A DNA stretch of 49,868 nucleotides, from assembly GCA_025057055.1 (NCBI GenBank), contig JANWYF010000213.1:1-49868 (forward strand). Reading direction: 5' to 3'. This DNA is from Rhodovarius sp. (GTDB lineage: Bacteria; Pseudomonadota; Alphaproteobacteria; Acetobacterales; Acetobacteraceae). Position numbers and translations under genes: made by a program. Position 1 is the stretch's first letter. Each line of letters starts with the position of its first letter. Shown here piece after piece: positions 1-12,167 of this stretch. The notes under the pieces are model-generated. The model did not search any database. It saw only the letters and a program-made list of their open reading frames with translations, and was not told where the DNA came from.

Positions 1-4
1 CGCC

Positions 5-355
5 CTACTTGCAGGCGGTGACCATGATCTCGACCAGGTGGCGGGGGCTTGCCATGTTCGCCTGCACACAGGCGCGCGCCGGCTGCGCCCCGGCGGGCAG
101 CCACTTGATCCAGACCTCGTTCATCGCATCCCGGTCGCGGATGTCCTTGAGCCAGATCTGGGCCGAGAGCAGCCGCGTGTTGTCGGTGCCATGCGCCTCG
201 AGAGCGGCATCGATCTTGGCCAGCACCTCCTCGGTCTGGCCCTTGATGTCCTTGCTCAGGTCATCGGCGGTGATGCCGGCCAGGAAGACAAAGCCGTGAT
301 ATTCGACGCTGGTCGAGAGGATCTGGTTGGTGCCGTTGCGCTTGATGTGGGCCAT
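5..355 (-). CDS. RidA/YjgF/YER057c family protein (enamine/imine deaminase-like)
   Basis: A complete 116-residue protein of the single-domain RidA fold. Family members hydrolyse reactive enamine/imine intermediates released by PLP enzymes and act as cytosolic trimers. Visible hallmarks are the C-terminal PARACVQ segment with Arg94, the position of the substrate-carboxylate arginine in RidA, and the VEIMV strand with Glu109. Length is normal for the family. It lies 30 bp downstream of a Gfo/Idh/MocA oxidoreductase on the same strand, so the two are probably cotranscribed, suggesting a role in clearing intermediates of a small catabolic pathway. The family has several subtypes and this may not be RidA itself, so no gene symbol is given. 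Confidence 0.85.
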   Translation of the reverse strand: MAHIKRNGTNQILSTSVEYHGFVFLAGITADDLSKDIKGQTEEVLAKIDAALEAHGTDNTRLLSAQIWLKDIRDRDAMNEVWIKWLPAGAQPARACVQANMASPRHLVEIMVTACK

Positions 356-385
356 CGGGGCTGCTCCTTGCCGAATGGTCGGGCC

Positions 386-1360
386 TTAGGGGATGGCATG
401 CACGCTGCCGGAAGTTGCGGCCTGGATCATCGTCTCGAAGACGGAGACGCCGTGGATAGCCTCCTCCACGGGGAGGGGATAGGCGGGCCCGCCCGCCACC
501 GCCGCGGCAAAGGCCTCGAGCTCGGCGCGCTCGATGTCGGTGGGCGGGAAGTTGCGGGTCCATTCCTCGCCCTGGCGGGGGCGGAAGATCAACGTCTCGT
601 GACCGCGCATCTCCAGCAGCGCATCGGTGCCGAACAGCGCCACGCGCCAGTAGCGAGGCGCCAGCGCCAGGGTGGCGAAGGTCACGGTGGCCCCCGATTC
701 GAGGGTTGCCATCATCGCCGTGGTATCGTCGATCGTCTGGCTGACCCGGGCGCGGGAGATCACGCGCACATCGCGGAAACGCCCGCAGAGGTTGATGATC
801 ATGTCGACGATGTGGATGCCCATGCCGGCCATGCCGCCGAGCGGGCTTTCCTCCCGGTCGGCGCGCCACATCCCGGGCTTGTAGGCCAGGGCGCCGGGGC
901 CGCTGAAATGCCCCTCGACATGCAGCAGGGTGCCCAGGCTGCCTTCGGCCAGCAGGCGCTTCATCTCGGCCACCGCCGGCAGGAAGCGGCGGTTGTGGCC
1001 GAGAGCGAGCACCACGCCGGCACGCCGGCAGGCGGCCACCGCCGCCTCGGCCGTGGCCTTGCTCAGGGTGAAGGGCTTCTCGACGAAGACATGCTTGCCC
1101 GCGCGTGCGGCGGCGATCACCTGTTCGGCATGCAGGGAGTGGGGAGAGGCCAGCACCACCGCCTGCACCTCCGGATCGGCCAGCACCGCGGCATAGTCAG
1201 GGAGCAGGCGGATGCCCTTCTCGGCCGCGAAGTCCCGCGCCTTCTCGAGCGTGCCGGTGGTGCCGGCCACGAAGCGCAGCCGCGCACCCGGTTTGCCCTG
1301 CACCGAGTTGACCAGGGTGCGGCCCCAGGCACCCATGCCGACGATGGCGGCATTCAGCAT
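386..1360 (-). CDS. Gfo/Idh/MocA family NAD(P)-dependent oxidoreductase
   Basis: 324 residues. The N-terminal Rossmann domain has GMGAWG at residues 8-13 (GxGxxG) and the family EKP motif at residues 94-96 (VFVEKPF). The C-terminal alpha/beta domain carries a GIHIVDMI segment typical of the substrate-binding half. Family members oxidise or reduce sugars, inositols and related compounds in the cytosol; the substrate cannot be read from sequence. The ATG start is preceded by a purine-rich GGGGGAAG. Together with the RidA gene downstream it forms a two-gene minus-strand unit that may continue beyond the window edge. Confidence 0.88.
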   Translation of the reverse strand: MLNAAIVGMGAWGRTLVNSVQGKPGARLRFVAGTTGTLEKARDFAAEKGIRLLPDYAAVLADPEVQAVVLASPHSLHAEQVIAAARAGKHVFVEKPFTLSKATAEAAVAACRRAGVVLALGHNRRFLPAVAEMKRLLAEGSLGTLLHVEGHFSGPGALAYKPGMWRADREESPLGGMAGMGIHIVDMIINLCGRFRDVRVISRARVSQTIDDTTAMMATLESGATVTFATLALAPRYWRVALFGTDALLEMRGHETLIFRPRQGEEWTRNFPPTDIERAELEAFAAAVAGGPAYPLPVEEAIHGVSVFETMIQAATSGSVHAIP

Positions 1361-1459
1361 CGCTTCCCCCTCTCTCCTCTTGCCAATCAGGGCTTAGCCG
1401 CAGCCGCCGGCGCTGGCAAAGGCCCGGGCCGAAGCGCGGGCGTGGCAGCCGCCCGCCCG

Positions 1460-1885
1460 CTAGCGCGGTATGCCTTCGATCGCGATGCCGAAGGCGGCCA
1501 GCCCATCGGCCAAAAGCTCGCCCGCGCCTGGCAGGTCCAGCAGATATTCGGCCGCATCGCTGCGCGCGAGGCGCTGGCGCGCGGCGGCAAGGGCCGCGGG
1601 CCATTCCTCCGGCTCGTGATCCCCGCGCCCGACCAGGGCAAGGGCGATCAGCGCCGCCTGCTCCGGTTCGGAGAGCTCGTCGATCAGCGCCTCGAGCAGT
1701 TCGGTGCTGACCGATTCGCCCTCTATCTCCTCATCCTCCTCGTCGAACTCCTCCTCGAGGAAGCCCACGGGCTCCTCCTCGGCGCGCTCGGCATCCTCCT
1801 CGAGCGCGTTCAACAGGTCGGCCACGGTCGCGATGGTATCGAGCGCGATGCCGAGATCGGGCGGGGCGCCCGCGCGGTCGGACAT
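1460..1885 (-). CDS. DUF3775 domain-containing protein
   Basis: A 141-residue acidic protein starting MSDRAGAPPD. An upstream in-frame extension exists but is Arg/Gly-rich and unlike the rest, so the ATG at 1885 is preferred. The central part is very rich in Glu/Asp (about residues 30-65). It is followed by a helical C-terminal segment with LSEPEQAALIALALVGRG, EEWPAALAAAR and a closing YLLD...LADGLAAFGI block, which I recognise as the DUF3775 pattern found in alphaproteobacteria. Function is unknown. It stands alone between the oxidoreductase and the aldo/keto reductase, with 74-99 bp gaps on either side. Confidence 0.72.
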   Translation of the reverse strand: MSDRAGAPPDLGIALDTIATVADLLNALEEDAERAEEEPVGFLEEEFDEEDEEIEGESVSTELLEALIDELSEPEQAALIALALVGRGDHEPEEWPAALAAARQRLARSDAAEYLLDLPGAGELLADGLAAFGIAIEGIPR

Positions 1886-1959
1886 GGGATCACTCCTTCG
1901 GCTGACCTGGCCCAGGCTATTCCCGAAGCGGCCCCGCTGCGCAACCCCGCCACGGGGAC

Positions 1960-2778
1960 TTACTCCGCCTCCCAATCCGGCGCGAAATCGGGGTTCACCA
2001 TGCGCCGGTCCTTGGGCAGGGCGGCCAGGGCCTGCATCTCTTCCGGCGTCAGGCGCAGCGCGGCGGCGGCCAGGTTCTCCGCCTGCCGGGCGCGGCCGGA
2101 TGCCTTCGGGATCACCGCCACCGGCCCCTGCGCCAGCGCCCAGGCCAGCGCCACCTGGCCAGGGGTTGCGCCATGCGCCGCCGCGATGCGCCGGATCACC
2201 GGATCCTCCACCACCCGGCCCTTGGCGAGCGGCGTGTAGGAGGTGAGCACCATGCCATGCTGGGCGCAGAGGGCGATCAGCTTCTCTTGCCCCAGATAGA
2301 CGTGGTGCTCCACCTGGTTACAGGCCAGCGGCACAATGCCGAGCGCGAGTGCCCGGCGCAGCAGGCCGGGCGGGAAGTTCGCCACCCCCACCGCGCGCGC
2401 CAGCCCATCCCGCACCAGCCCGGCCAGCCCCTCGAGCGCCGAGGGCAGATCAAGCCGGGGCGAGGGCCAATGGATGAGGTAGAGGTCGAGGTAGGCGCAG
2501 CGCAGCCGGGCGAGGCTTTCCTCGCAGGCGCGGCGGATCGCGGCACCGTCGGTCCTGTCCCACCAGGCCTTGCTGGTCAGGAACAGCTCCCGGCGCGGCA
2601 GACCGGCAATCGCGCGGCCGATCTCGACCTCATTGCCGTACATCTCGGCGGTGTCGATGTGGCGATAGCCGAGTTCGAGCGCGCTCCGCACCGCCGCCTC
2701 GCACTCCGCCCCGCGCATGGGCCAAGTGCCGAGGCCGATCGCCGGCATCGCCATATGGGGGGTGGTCAGCATGCGCAT
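1960..2778 (-). CDS. Aldo/keto reductase (2,5-diketo-gluconate reductase-like)
   Basis: 272 residues forming the (beta/alpha)8 aldo/keto reductase fold. The catalytic tetrad is visible: Asp42 (HIDTAEMYGN), Tyr47, Lys70 (LFLTSKAWW) and His103 (LIHWP). The C-terminal NADPH-binding part contains VIPKASGRARQAENL. Such enzymes reduce aldehydes and ketones with NADPH in the cytosol; the closest subtype by pattern is the DkgA/DkgB group, but the substrate is not predictable. The start at 2778 is chosen because GGGAG lies about 8 bases upstream and the protein then begins just before the usual first strand (MPAIGLGTW). An in-frame extension upstream overlaps the WD40 gene and is not protein-like. Confidence 0.87.
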   Translation of the reverse strand: MRMLTTPHMAMPAIGLGTWPMRGAECEAAVRSALELGYRHIDTAEMYGNEVEIGRAIAGLPRRELFLTSKAWWDRTDGAAIRRACEESLARLRCAYLDLYLIHWPSPRLDLPSALEGLAGLVRDGLARAVGVANFPPGLLRRALALGIVPLACNQVEHHVYLGQEKLIALCAQHGMVLTSYTPLAKGRVVEDPVIRRIAAAHGATPGQVALAWALAQGPVAVIPKASGRARQAENLAAAALRLTPEEMQALAALPKDRRMVNPDFAPDWEAE

Positions 2779-2867
2779 GGCACTCGCTCCCTTCGCATCT
2801 CCGGCCGGCCGTCTGTGGGCCGCCGAAGAGGGCGGCGCGCCCCTGCCCGGTGCTCCATCGGGTGGCC

Positions 2868-3881
2868 TCAGCGCGGCGAGAAATCGACCACGGCGGCGAA
2901 GCCCTCCTCGGTGCCGAAGGCCAGCAGATGCCCCTGCGGATGCCAGGCCAGCGCGCTGACGCCGCCCCTGCCGGGCGGCGCGACCGGCAGGATCTTGCCG
3001 GAGGCGATCTCGGCCACCAGCACGAGCCCATCGGCAAAGCCCGCCGCCACCACCTCGTGCTCCGGGTGGCAGGCCACCTGGGTGCAGAGCACGCCATCCC
3101 CGCCGGCGATCTCGGTCGGCGCCTTGCCCATCGGCCCGCCGCCGAAGAAGGGCCAGAGCACGATCCCATCCGCGCCCGAGGTCGCCAGCCAGCGCCCCTT
3201 GGCGGTGAAGCACATGGATTTCGTCTTGGCCGGATAGCCGGTCATGCGCATGTGCTGGCCATCACTCAGGCGCCAGCCATGCAGGGCGTTCTCCTGCATC
3301 GCGGTGATCACATGGGTGCCGTCGGGGCTGAACAGGATAGCGCCGTGGCTGCCCTTCCACTCCAGGCGGCGCGGCTTGTCCTCCCGCGCGGCGGCGAACC
3401 AGATCGAGGCCCCGCCATAGTGGCTCGCCGCCACCCGCTTGCCCTTGGCATCGATCGCAACGCCCGCGACCGTGCTCGGGTGCGGCAGGGACTTGAGCGC
3501 CACCCCCTGCCCGTCCAGCAGATGCAGCATGCGCCCTGAGGCGGCAACGCGCAGCCCCTCCGGATGGGCGGCGACATGCTCGACCCACCGCCGGCCGTAA
3601 TCGGCCAGCACCGTGGTCAGCCCATCGCTGCTGGTGCAGAGCTTGCCGTCATCGCCGCCGGTGAGGAAGCCGCGCGCGCAGTCGGCCGCCACCGACAGCA
3701 CGGCGCCGCGATGCACCTGCAGCACCGCGCCATCGAGGCCGATGCGCAGCGTCCCGTCGCCCAGGCCGAAGCCTGGCGCGCCGGTCTCCCGGCAGAAGGC
3801 GATGCCCACCACCCAGGCGCCGAAGTCCGCCTGCCGCCCGCGCAGGTCAAGCAGATAGCGCGGCGCGTCGGTACCGCTCAC
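2868..3881 (-). CDS. WD40 repeat protein paired with a CobW GTPase
   Basis: 337 residues with repeated beta-propeller blades. Recurring patterns such as [27 protein letters not shown]-like turns and [11 protein letters not shown] fit about six to seven degenerate WD40 repeats. No signal peptide or membrane segment is visible, so it is probably cytosolic. Its start codon overlaps the stop of the upstream CobW-type GTPase by 4 bp (ATGA), implying translational coupling. WD40 proteins generally act as interaction platforms. The coupling suggests a partner or regulator of the metal chaperone, but no direct function can be assigned. Confidence 0.78.
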   Translation of the reverse strand: MSGTDAPRYLLDLRGRQADFGAWVVGIAFCRETGAPGFGLGDGTLRIGLDGAVLQVHRGAVLSVAADCARGFLTGGDDGKLCTSSDGLTTVLADYGRRWVEHVAAHPEGLRVAASGRMLHLLDGQGVALKSLPHPSTVAGVAIDAKGKRVAASHYGGASIWFAAAREDKPRRLEWKGSHGAILFSPDGTHVITAMQENALHGWRLSDGQHMRMTGYPAKTKSMCFTAKGRWLATSGADGIVLWPFFGGGPMGKAPTEIAGGDGVLCTQVACHPEHEVVAAGFADGLVLVAEIASGKILPVAPPGRGGVSALAWHPQGHLLAFGTEEGFAAVVDFSPR

Positions 3882-4894
3882 GCTGCCCCGCTCCAGCGCG
3901 CCATCTCGCGTTCGAAATCCGCCGCCGGCGCATCGGCCTGACAGGCCAGGAAGCCGCGACGCAGCCAGGGGCGGTTGAGGTCGCGCCCGATGAAGACGAG
4001 GCGCGAGACGCGCGGCTCTCCCTCCCGCCAGGGGCGGATGAAATCGCCATCGGCCAGCATATGCACCGCCTGGAAGGCGAAGACCCGGTCCTCTCCGCGG
4101 TAGGCGAGGATGCCCTTGCTGCGCAGCAGGTCCTGCCCCTTCACCGCCAAGACTTGGGTGATCCAGGCGTTGAAGCGTTCGGGATCGAGCGGCCCCTCGG
4201 CCTGAAAGGAGCAGGAGAGGATGTCGCTGTCGTGGCTGTGCCGGTCCTCGCCCGAGAGGAACTCCGGCATGCGTTCCAGGATCTTCTCCAGGTTGAAGGC
4301 CTGGCGGTCGAGCACGACCTCGATCGGGACGGCCGAGCGGGTGGTGCGGATCAGCTCCGCCCAGGGATTGATCGCGCGGATGCGCGCCTCGACCGCAGCG
4401 GCCTCCTCCTCGCTCACCAGATCCATCTTGTTGAGGATGATCAGGTCGGCGAAGGCGATCTGCTCCTCGGCCTCCCGCGAATCCGCGAGGCGCGCGGGCA
4501 GGTTGCGCGCATCGACGACGGTGACCACCGAATCGAGCCGGGCGGCGCGCTTGACCTCCTCGTCGGCGAAGAAGGTCTGGGCGACCGGCGCGGGGTCGGC
4601 GAGGCCGGTGGTCTCCACGATGATGCCGTCGAACTTCTCCCGCCGCTTCATCAGCCCGCCGATGATGCGGATCAGATCGCCGCGCACGGTGCAGCAGATG
4701 CAGCCGTTGTTCATCTCGAACACTTCCTCGTCGGCATCGACGACGAGGTCGTTGTCCACCCCGAGTTCGCCGAACTCGTTGATGATCACCGCGTAGCGGC
4801 GGCCGTGCTGTTCGGTCAGGATGCGGTTGAGCAAGGTGGTCTTGCCGGCGCCGAGATAGCCGGTGAGGACGGTGACAGGCACCTGTTCGGTCAT
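3878..4894 (-). CDS. CobW/COG0523 family GTP-binding metallochaperone
   Basis: 338 residues. The N-terminal G domain has a P-loop (GYLGAGKTT, residues 12-20), the metal-binding CxCC motif inside GCICC (residues 64-68) and the G4 motif NKMD. The C-terminal half matches the CobW_C domain (FQAVHML, RLVFIGR). Members couple GTP hydrolysis to delivery of Zn, Co or other metals to target enzymes in the cytosol. There is no histidine-rich tail, and no Zur-like operator is evident in the 90 bp upstream, so zinc specificity is unproven. The gene overlaps the following WD40 gene by 4 bp. Confidence 0.9.
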   Translation of the reverse strand: MTEQVPVTVLTGYLGAGKTTLLNRILTEQHGRRYAVIINEFGELGVDNDLVVDADEEVFEMNNGCICCTVRGDLIRIIGGLMKRREKFDGIIVETTGLADPAPVAQTFFADEEVKRAARLDSVVTVVDARNLPARLADSREAEEQIAFADLIILNKMDLVSEEEAAAVEARIRAINPWAELIRTTRSAVPIEVVLDRQAFNLEKILERMPEFLSGEDRHSHDSDILSCSFQAEGPLDPERFNAWITQVLAVKGQDLLRSKGILAYRGEDRVFAFQAVHMLADGDFIRPWREGEPRVSRLVFIGRDLNRPWLRRGFLACQADAPAADFEREMARWSGAA

Positions 4895-4984
4895 GGTCTC
4901 TCCTTCCGGAGCGCGAGAGCGGAGGCGCCCCGGCCTTGGCGCCCTAGATAATGCGCCGGGCCGCCTCGGCCCAGACCGGCCCCC

Positions 4985-6316
4985 TCAGCCGACCGAGGCG
5001 ATCGCCGCCTCCACCGCCGCGCCGAAGCGGTCGATGATCATGCCGATCTCTTCGGCGCTCACCGTGTAGGGAGGGGCGAGAATGACGTGATCGCCGAACC
5101 GCCCGTCGATGGTCCCGCCCATCGGATAGCAGCCGAGGCCCCGGGCATAGGCCTCCTGCCCGATCCGGGCATGCAGACGCAGGGCGGGGTCGAAGGGCGC
5201 CTTGGTCGCGCGGTCGCGCACGAGCTCGATCGCCCAGAACAGGCCGCGGCCGCGAATGTCACCCACCTGGGGGTGATTGCCCAGCCGTTCGGTCAGACCC
5301 TGCTCGAGCAGCGCGCCCATCCGGCGGACATTCTCAACCAGCCCCTCCTCCGCGATCACCTTCTGCACCGCGAGCGCGGCGGCACAGGCCACGGGGTGCG
5401 CCTGGTAGGTATGCCCGTGCATGAAGGCGCCGGAGCCCTCGCGGATCGGGGCGATCACCCTCTCCTGCGCGAGGATCCCGCCGATCGGCTGATAGCCGCC
5501 GCCCAGGCCCTTGGCGATCACCTGGATATCGGGGGCGATGCCTTCCTGCTCCCAGGCGTGGGTGCTGCCGCAGCGGCCCATGCCGCACATCACCTCATCG
5601 AGGATCAGCAGCGCACCGTGCCGGTCGCAGATCTCGCGCAGGCCGCGGAAATACCCCGGCACGGCGGCCACGCAGCCGAGCGTGGCGCCCACCACCGTCT
5701 CGGCACAGACGGCGGCGACGCTGTGGGGGCCAAGGCGCTGGAACTCCGCCTCCAGCTCATCGAGCAGGCGGGCGCAGTAGTCAGCCTCGCTCTCCCCCTC
5801 CTGCCGGTCGCGATAGGCGTAGCAGGGCGAGACATGGCTGAAGGCGGCCGAGAGCAGCGGCTGATAGGGCGCGCGCCGCATCGCATTGCCCCCGGCCGCC
5901 AGCGCGCCCAGCGTATTGCCGTGATAGGACTGGCGGCGGGCGATGAAGCGGCAACGCTCGGGCTGCCCGGCCTCGAGGAAATGCTGGCGGGCCAGCTTGA
6001 GCGCGGCCTCCATCCCTTCCGACCCGGACGAGACGAAATAGGCATAGGCCAGGCCGCCCGGGCGATGGCCGACCAGCAGTTCGGCCAAGGCTTCGGCGCT
6101 CTCGCAGCTGAAGAGCGAGGTATGGGCGTAGGTCAGGCGCCGCATCTGCTCGGCCATGGCAGCGAGCACGGCGGGATGCCCATGCCCCAGGCAGGCCACC
6201 GCGGCGCCGCCCGAGGCGTCCATCACCCGGTGGCCGTCGGCGGCGGTGAGCCAGATGCCCTCGCCGCGCACCGCGACGGGCGGGTCCTGGCGGAGGTTGC
6301 GGTGGATCAGCGGCAT
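4985..6316 (-). CDS. Class III PLP-dependent aminotransferase
   Basis: 443 residues, the normal length for class III (omega) transaminases. Visible are the PLP phosphate-binding SSGSEGMEAALK (about residues 96-107), the cofactor aspartate in LLILDEV (Asp240) and the Schiff-base lysine in IQVIAKGLGGG (Lys269). Enzymes of this class move amino groups between amines or omega-amino acids and keto acids in the cytosol; the substrate is not evident. It starts 4 bp after the nucleoside transporter stop and is the last gene of the long glmU-led unit. Annotation pipelines often call this subgroup aspartate aminotransferase family. Confidence 0.9.
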   Translation of the reverse strand: MPLIHRNLRQDPPVAVRGEGIWLTAADGHRVMDASGGAAVACLGHGHPAVLAAMAEQMRRLTYAHTSLFSCESAEALAELLVGHRPGGLAYAYFVSSGSEGMEAALKLARQHFLEAGQPERCRFIARRQSYHGNTLGALAAGGNAMRRAPYQPLLSAAFSHVSPCYAYRDRQEGESEADYCARLLDELEAEFQRLGPHSVAAVCAETVVGATLGCVAAVPGYFRGLREICDRHGALLILDEVMCGMGRCGSTHAWEQEGIAPDIQVIAKGLGGGYQPIGGILAQERVIAPIREGSGAFMHGHTYQAHPVACAAALAVQKVIAEEGLVENVRRMGALLEQGLTERLGNHPQVGDIRGRGLFWAIELVRDRATKAPFDPALRLHARIGQEAYARGLGCYPMGGTIDGRFGDHVILAPPYTVSAEEIGMIIDRFGAAVEAAIASVG

Positions 6317-6320
6317 CGCA

Positions 6321-7565
6321 TCATCCCGGAATCAGCACCCCCACGGTAGCACCGGTCATGCAGCAGGCGAGGGTGGCAGCCCACAGGCTGGGCCAGCCGA
6401 GGGCCAGGATCTCACCCCGTCGTTCGGGGCAGAGCGCGGTCAGCCCGCCCAGCATGATGCCGACCGAGCCGATATTGGTGAAGCCGCACAGCGCATAGGT
6501 CAGGATCAGCCGCGACCGCTCCGACAGACCCGCCCCGCCCGACCGCGCGAGGTCGAGGTAGGAGACGAACTCGTTGACGACGAGCTTCACGCCGAGGAAC
6601 TGGGCGATGACGGGCGCCTCCGCCCACGGCACCCCCATCAGCAGCGCGAGCGGCCGGAACAGCCAGGCCGCGACCTGCTGCAGCGTCACGCCAGCCAGCG
6701 GCAGGAGCGCGATGTTGACCAGCTCGACCAGCGCGACGAAGACGATCAGCATCGCCATGATGGAGAGCAGCAAGGACAGGCCGTCCTGCACGCCGGCCAC
6801 CAGCGCCTCCATGCTGCTGCCATGCCGCCGCGGTGCCGCCATGGCGGCCGGGTCGGGCAGGGCATCCGACGGGGCGGCGGGAGGTTTCATCAGCAGCGCC
6901 GCGAGCACCGCCGCCGGGGCCGAGATGAGGGAGGCCGCCAGCAACTGCCCCGCCGCATCCGGCACCACGGGCGCGATCAGCGTGGCATAGAGGACCAAGG
7001 TGTTGCCCGAGATGGTGGCGAGCCCGGCCACCATCACGGTGAAGAGCTCCGCGCGGGTCAGCCCGGCGATCCAGGCGCGGATCAGCAGCGGCGCCTCCAC
7101 CATGCCGACGAAGATGTTGGCCGCCACCGCAAAGCCCGCGGCCCCGCCCAGCCCGAAGCCGCGCGAGAGGCCGCGGGCGAGCAGCCCGACCAGGAAGGGC
7201 AGCACCCGCCAGTGATAGAGCAGGGCGGACAACGCCCCGACCAGCAGCACCAAGGGCAGCGCCTGGAAGAAGAGGATGAAGCTCGCGCCCGGCTGGACCT
7301 CCTGGAACGGCAGGGGGGCCCCGCCCAGATAGCCGAAGACGAGCGAGGTGCCCGCGACCGTCGCGCGCGCCAGGGCCTCCACCCCGCGCCCGATCAGGCC
7401 AAAGCCCGCCCGCAGCGGCGGCAGATGCAGCAGCAAGGCGGCAAGCCCCAGCAGGGCAGCCAGCCCAGCCAGGACGATGCGCGGGGCGATGCGCCGGCAG
7501 CCGCCCGAGACCCAGGCGATCAGGCACAGCCCGCAGAGCCCGGCGAGCGAGGCCGCCTGGCTCAC
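6321..7565 (-). CDS. Concentrative nucleoside transporter (NupC/CNT family)
   Basis: 414 residues, nearly all hydrophobic with about ten membrane segments, so an inner-membrane transporter. The C-terminal half has CNT hallmarks: the segments around [31 protein letters not shown] and LAPERRGEI-like [14 protein letters not shown] proteins import nucleosides by Na+ or H+ symport. The start is a GTG at 7565 that overlaps the rmuC stop by 4 bp (GTGA); no ATG lies nearby in frame, and upstream sequence is only the shadow of rmuC. Placement next to purH suggests a purine-salvage link, but that is inference. Confidence 0.88.
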   Translation of the reverse strand: MSQAASLAGLCGLCLIAWVSGGCRRIAPRIVLAGLAALLGLAALLLHLPPLRAGFGLIGRGVEALARATVAGTSLVFGYLGGAPLPFQEVQPGASFILFFQALPLVLLVGALSALLYHWRVLPFLVGLLARGLSRGFGLGGAAGFAVAANIFVGMVEAPLLIRAWIAGLTRAELFTVMVAGLATISGNTLVLYATLIAPVVPDAAGQLLAASLISAPAAVLAALLMKPPAAPSDALPDPAAMAAPRRHGSSMEALVAGVQDGLSLLLSIMAMLIVFVALVELVNIALLPLAGVTLQQVAAWLFRPLALLMGVPWAEAPVIAQFLGVKLVVNEFVSYLDLARSGGAGLSERSRLILTYALCGFTNIGSVGIMLGGLTALCPERRGEILALGWPSLWAATLACCMTGATVGVLIPG

Positions 7566-8779
7566 GCCGACCCTCCGGGCAGCGCCTGCGGGGGCGGTTC
7601 GAACTCCACCGCCTCGATCCGCTCCCCCGCGCGCTTGATCTTCTCGCTCGAGGTCTCGATCTGCGAGATGTCCCTCTGTGCCTGGTCGAAATGCCGGCGC
7701 AGATTGGCCACGCGCTCCTCGAGGCGGTGCACATCCTCGAGCAGCAGCGCCACTTCCTTCTGGATGCGCTGCGCCTCGGCCCGCAGGCGGACATCGCGCA
7801 TCAACGCCCGCATGCTGGTCAGCATCGCCCACAAGGTGCTCGGCGAGACGACATGGACATTGCGCCGTGCCCCCTCGGTCAGCACCTCGGGCAATTCCTT
7901 GTGCAGGTCGGCATAGATCGCCTCGGAGGGGACGAAGACCAGCGCACCCTCCGCCGTCTCGCCGGGGATGATGTAGCGTTCGGCCACGTCGCGCAGGTGC
8001 TTCTGCACATCCAGCCGCAGCTGGCGCAGCGCCTGGGCGCGCGCCGCATCATCGGCGGCGTCGCGCAGCGCGATCCAGGCTTCGAGCGGGAACTTGCTGT
8101 CGATGGCGACCGGCCCCGGCGGATCGGGCAGGCGGATCAGGCAATCCACCCGCCGCCCGTTGGAGAGGCTGTGCTGGAAGGCGTAGCTGCCGGGCGGCAG
8201 GCGGTCCTGGATCAGGCTCTCGAGCTGGGTCTCGCCGAAGGCGCCGCGGCGCTGCTTGTTGTCCAGAATGGCCGAGAGCGCATTCACCTGCCCACCGAGC
8301 GCCTCGATATGGGCGCGCGCGGCATCGATCACGGCCAGGCGTTCCTGGATCGCGGCCGCGGATTGCAGGGTCTTTTCGGTCTGCTCCTGCAGCTGGCGGA
8401 CGACGCGTTCGCCCTGGCTGCCCAGGCTTGCCTCAAGACGCGCATTCTGCGCCGCGATCGCCTCGGTCAGCGCCTTCTCCTGCTGGGCCAGCCGGCCCAT
8501 CTGCTCGAGCAGGGCGGTGTTGAGGGCCCGCGTCTGCTCCATCATCTGGCTGGTCAGACGCTCTGTGGCGTCGGCCAACGCGCGGGAGAGTTCGCGCTCC
8601 TGCGCCGCCAGCCGCTCGGCCTGCTGCGCCTGGGCGCCGGCGAGCAGATCCAGCCGGGCCGCGATCTGCGCCACCGGATCGGCCCCCGATCGGCGCAGCA
8701 GCAGAAGCACGATGACGATGAGAAGCAGCGCCGAGAAGGCCGCCAGCCCCACCACCAGCACGGGTGCCTCGCCGCTCAA
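7562..8779 (-). CDS. rmuC: DNA recombination protein RmuC
   Basis: 405 residues. An N-terminal membrane anchor (about residues 7-28, [20 protein letters not shown]) is followed by a long coiled coil (about 35-140, rich in Gln/Glu/Ala/Leu heptads). The conserved RmuC nuclease-like domain comes next (about 160-330), with [18 protein letters not shown] and AIDSKFPLE. RmuC limits inverted-repeat-mediated rearrangement in E. coli. It overlaps purH upstream and the transporter downstream by 4 bp each. Confidence 0.92.
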   Translation of the reverse strand: MSGEAPVLVVGLAAFSALLLIVIVLLLLRRSGADPVAQIAARLDLLAGAQAQQAERLAAQERELSRALADATERLTSQMMEQTRALNTALLEQMGRLAQQEKALTEAIAAQNARLEASLGSQGERVVRQLQEQTEKTLQSAAAIQERLAVIDAARAHIEALGGQVNALSAILDNKQRRGAFGETQLESLIQDRLPPGSYAFQHSLSNGRRVDCLIRLPDPPGPVAIDSKFPLEAWIALRDAADDAARAQALRQLRLDVQKHLRDVAERYIIPGETAEGALVFVPSEAIYADLHKELPEVLTEGARRNVHVVSPSTLWAMLTSMRALMRDVRLRAEAQRIQKEVALLLEDVHRLEERVANLRRHFDQAQRDISQIETSSEKIKRAGERIEAVEFEPPPQALPGGSA

Positions 8780-10337
8780 TGCCGGAAATGCCGCATGCCG
8801 GTGAAGACCATCGCCATGCCGGCGGCATCGGCGGCCGCGATCACTTCGGCATCGCGCAGCGAACCGCCGGGCTGGATGACGGCCGTCGCACCGGCGGCGG
8901 CCGCAGCCTCCAGCCCATCGGCGAAGGGGAAGAAGGCGTCGGAGGCGACCACCGACCCTTCGGTCAACGGGGCCGAGAGGCCTGCCGCCCGCGCCGCCTC
9001 GGCCGCCTTCCAGGCCGCGATGCGGCAGGCATCCACCCGGCTCATCTGCCCCGCGCCGATGCCCACGGTGGCCCCGTCGCGCGCGTAGACGATCGCGTTG
9101 GACTTCACGTGCTTGGCCACCTGGAAGGCGAAGATCAGGTCGGCGAGCTCGCGCTCCGTCGGCGGGCGCCGCGTCACCACCCGCAGGGCAGCCGGGGCGA
9201 TGCGCCCCGCATCACGCGTCTGCAGCAGGAACCCGCCGGCAACCGAACGCAGGACCATCCCCGGCGCGGCGGGGTCGGGCATGCCGCCGGTCAACAGCAG
9301 GCGGAGGTTGCGCTTGCGGGCGAGGATGGCGAGCGCCGCCTCCTCGGCCTGCGGGGCGACCACGACCTCGGCGAAGATCGCGCCGATCCGCTCGGCAGTC
9401 TCGGCATCGAGGGGACGGTTGACCGCGATGATGCCGCCGAAGGCCGAGACCGGATCGCAGCGCAGCGCGCGATCCCAGGCCTCGGCCAGGCTCGCGCCGA
9501 CCGCGACACCGCAGGGATTGGCGTGCTTGACGATGACCACCGCCGGCTGGTCGAACTCGGCCACCAACTCGAAGGCGGCATCCGTGTCCTGGATGTTGTT
9601 GAAGGAGAGTTCCTTGCCCTGGACCTGCCGGGCGGTGGCGACCCCGAACCGGCTGCTGCCGTCCCGGTAGAAGGCCGCCTCCTGGTGCGGGTTCTCTCCG
9701 TAGCGCAGCCTCTGCACCAGCTCCCCGCTCAGGATGAGCCGGGCCGGGAAGGCCTCACCCTGCTGGGCGGCGAACCATTGCGCAATCGCCGCGTCATAGG
9801 CGGCCGTGCGGGCGAAGGCGGCGGCGGCGAAGGCGCGGCGCATCGCCGCCGTGGTGCCGCCGGCCTGCATGATCTGCTCCATCTGCGCAGCCTCGGTCAC
9901 CACCGCCACATCGGCGTGGTTCTTGGCCGCGCTGCGGATCAGGGCCGGGCCGCCGATGTCGATATTCTCGATGCATTCGGCGAAGTCCGCGCCACGCGCC
10001 ACCGTCGCCGCGAAGGGGTAGAGGTTGACCGCGACGAGATCGATCGGGGCGATTCCCTGCGCCGCGATCTCTGCCATATGCGCAGGATCCTCCCGCCGCG
10101 CCAGGATGCCACCGTGCAGCTGGGGCACCAGGGTCTTGACCCGACCGTCCAGGATCTCGGGAAAGCCGGTGTGCGCGCTCACCTCCTTGACCGGCAGGCC
10201 GGCCTGGCGCAGCGCCTCGGCGGTGCCGCCGGTTGCCAGGATCTCCGCCCCCTGCGCGACCAGCCAGCGGCCGAACTCGAGCAGGCCGCTCTTGTCGGAG
10301 AGCGAGATCAGGGCACGGCGGATGGGTTTGAGGTCGC

Positions 10338-10341
<4 letters not shown>
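8776..10341 (-). CDS. purH: Bifunctional AICAR transformylase / IMP cyclohydrolase
   Basis: 521 residues, the usual PurH length. The N-terminal MGS-like IMP cyclohydrolase domain begins with [13 protein letters not shown] and contains [12 protein letters not shown] and [11 protein letters not shown]. The C-terminal transformylase domain shows [13 protein letters not shown], the catalytic-region motif [11 protein letters not shown] and the closing IQPGGSLRD and MRHFRH. It catalyses the last two steps of purine synthesis, AICAR to FAICAR to IMP. The gene overlaps glmS upstream and rmuC downstream by 4 bp each. Confidence 0.98.

Positions 10342-12166
<1,825 letters not shown>

Positions 12167-12167
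<1 letters not shown>

Noticed and set aside
38-2239. A 733-codon open frame on the plus strand opposite the Gfo/Idh, DUF3775 and RidA genes
   Set aside because: It covers three minus-strand genes with clear families; its translation is Gly/Arg/His-rich without any motif. Long antisense frames are expected at about 70% GC.
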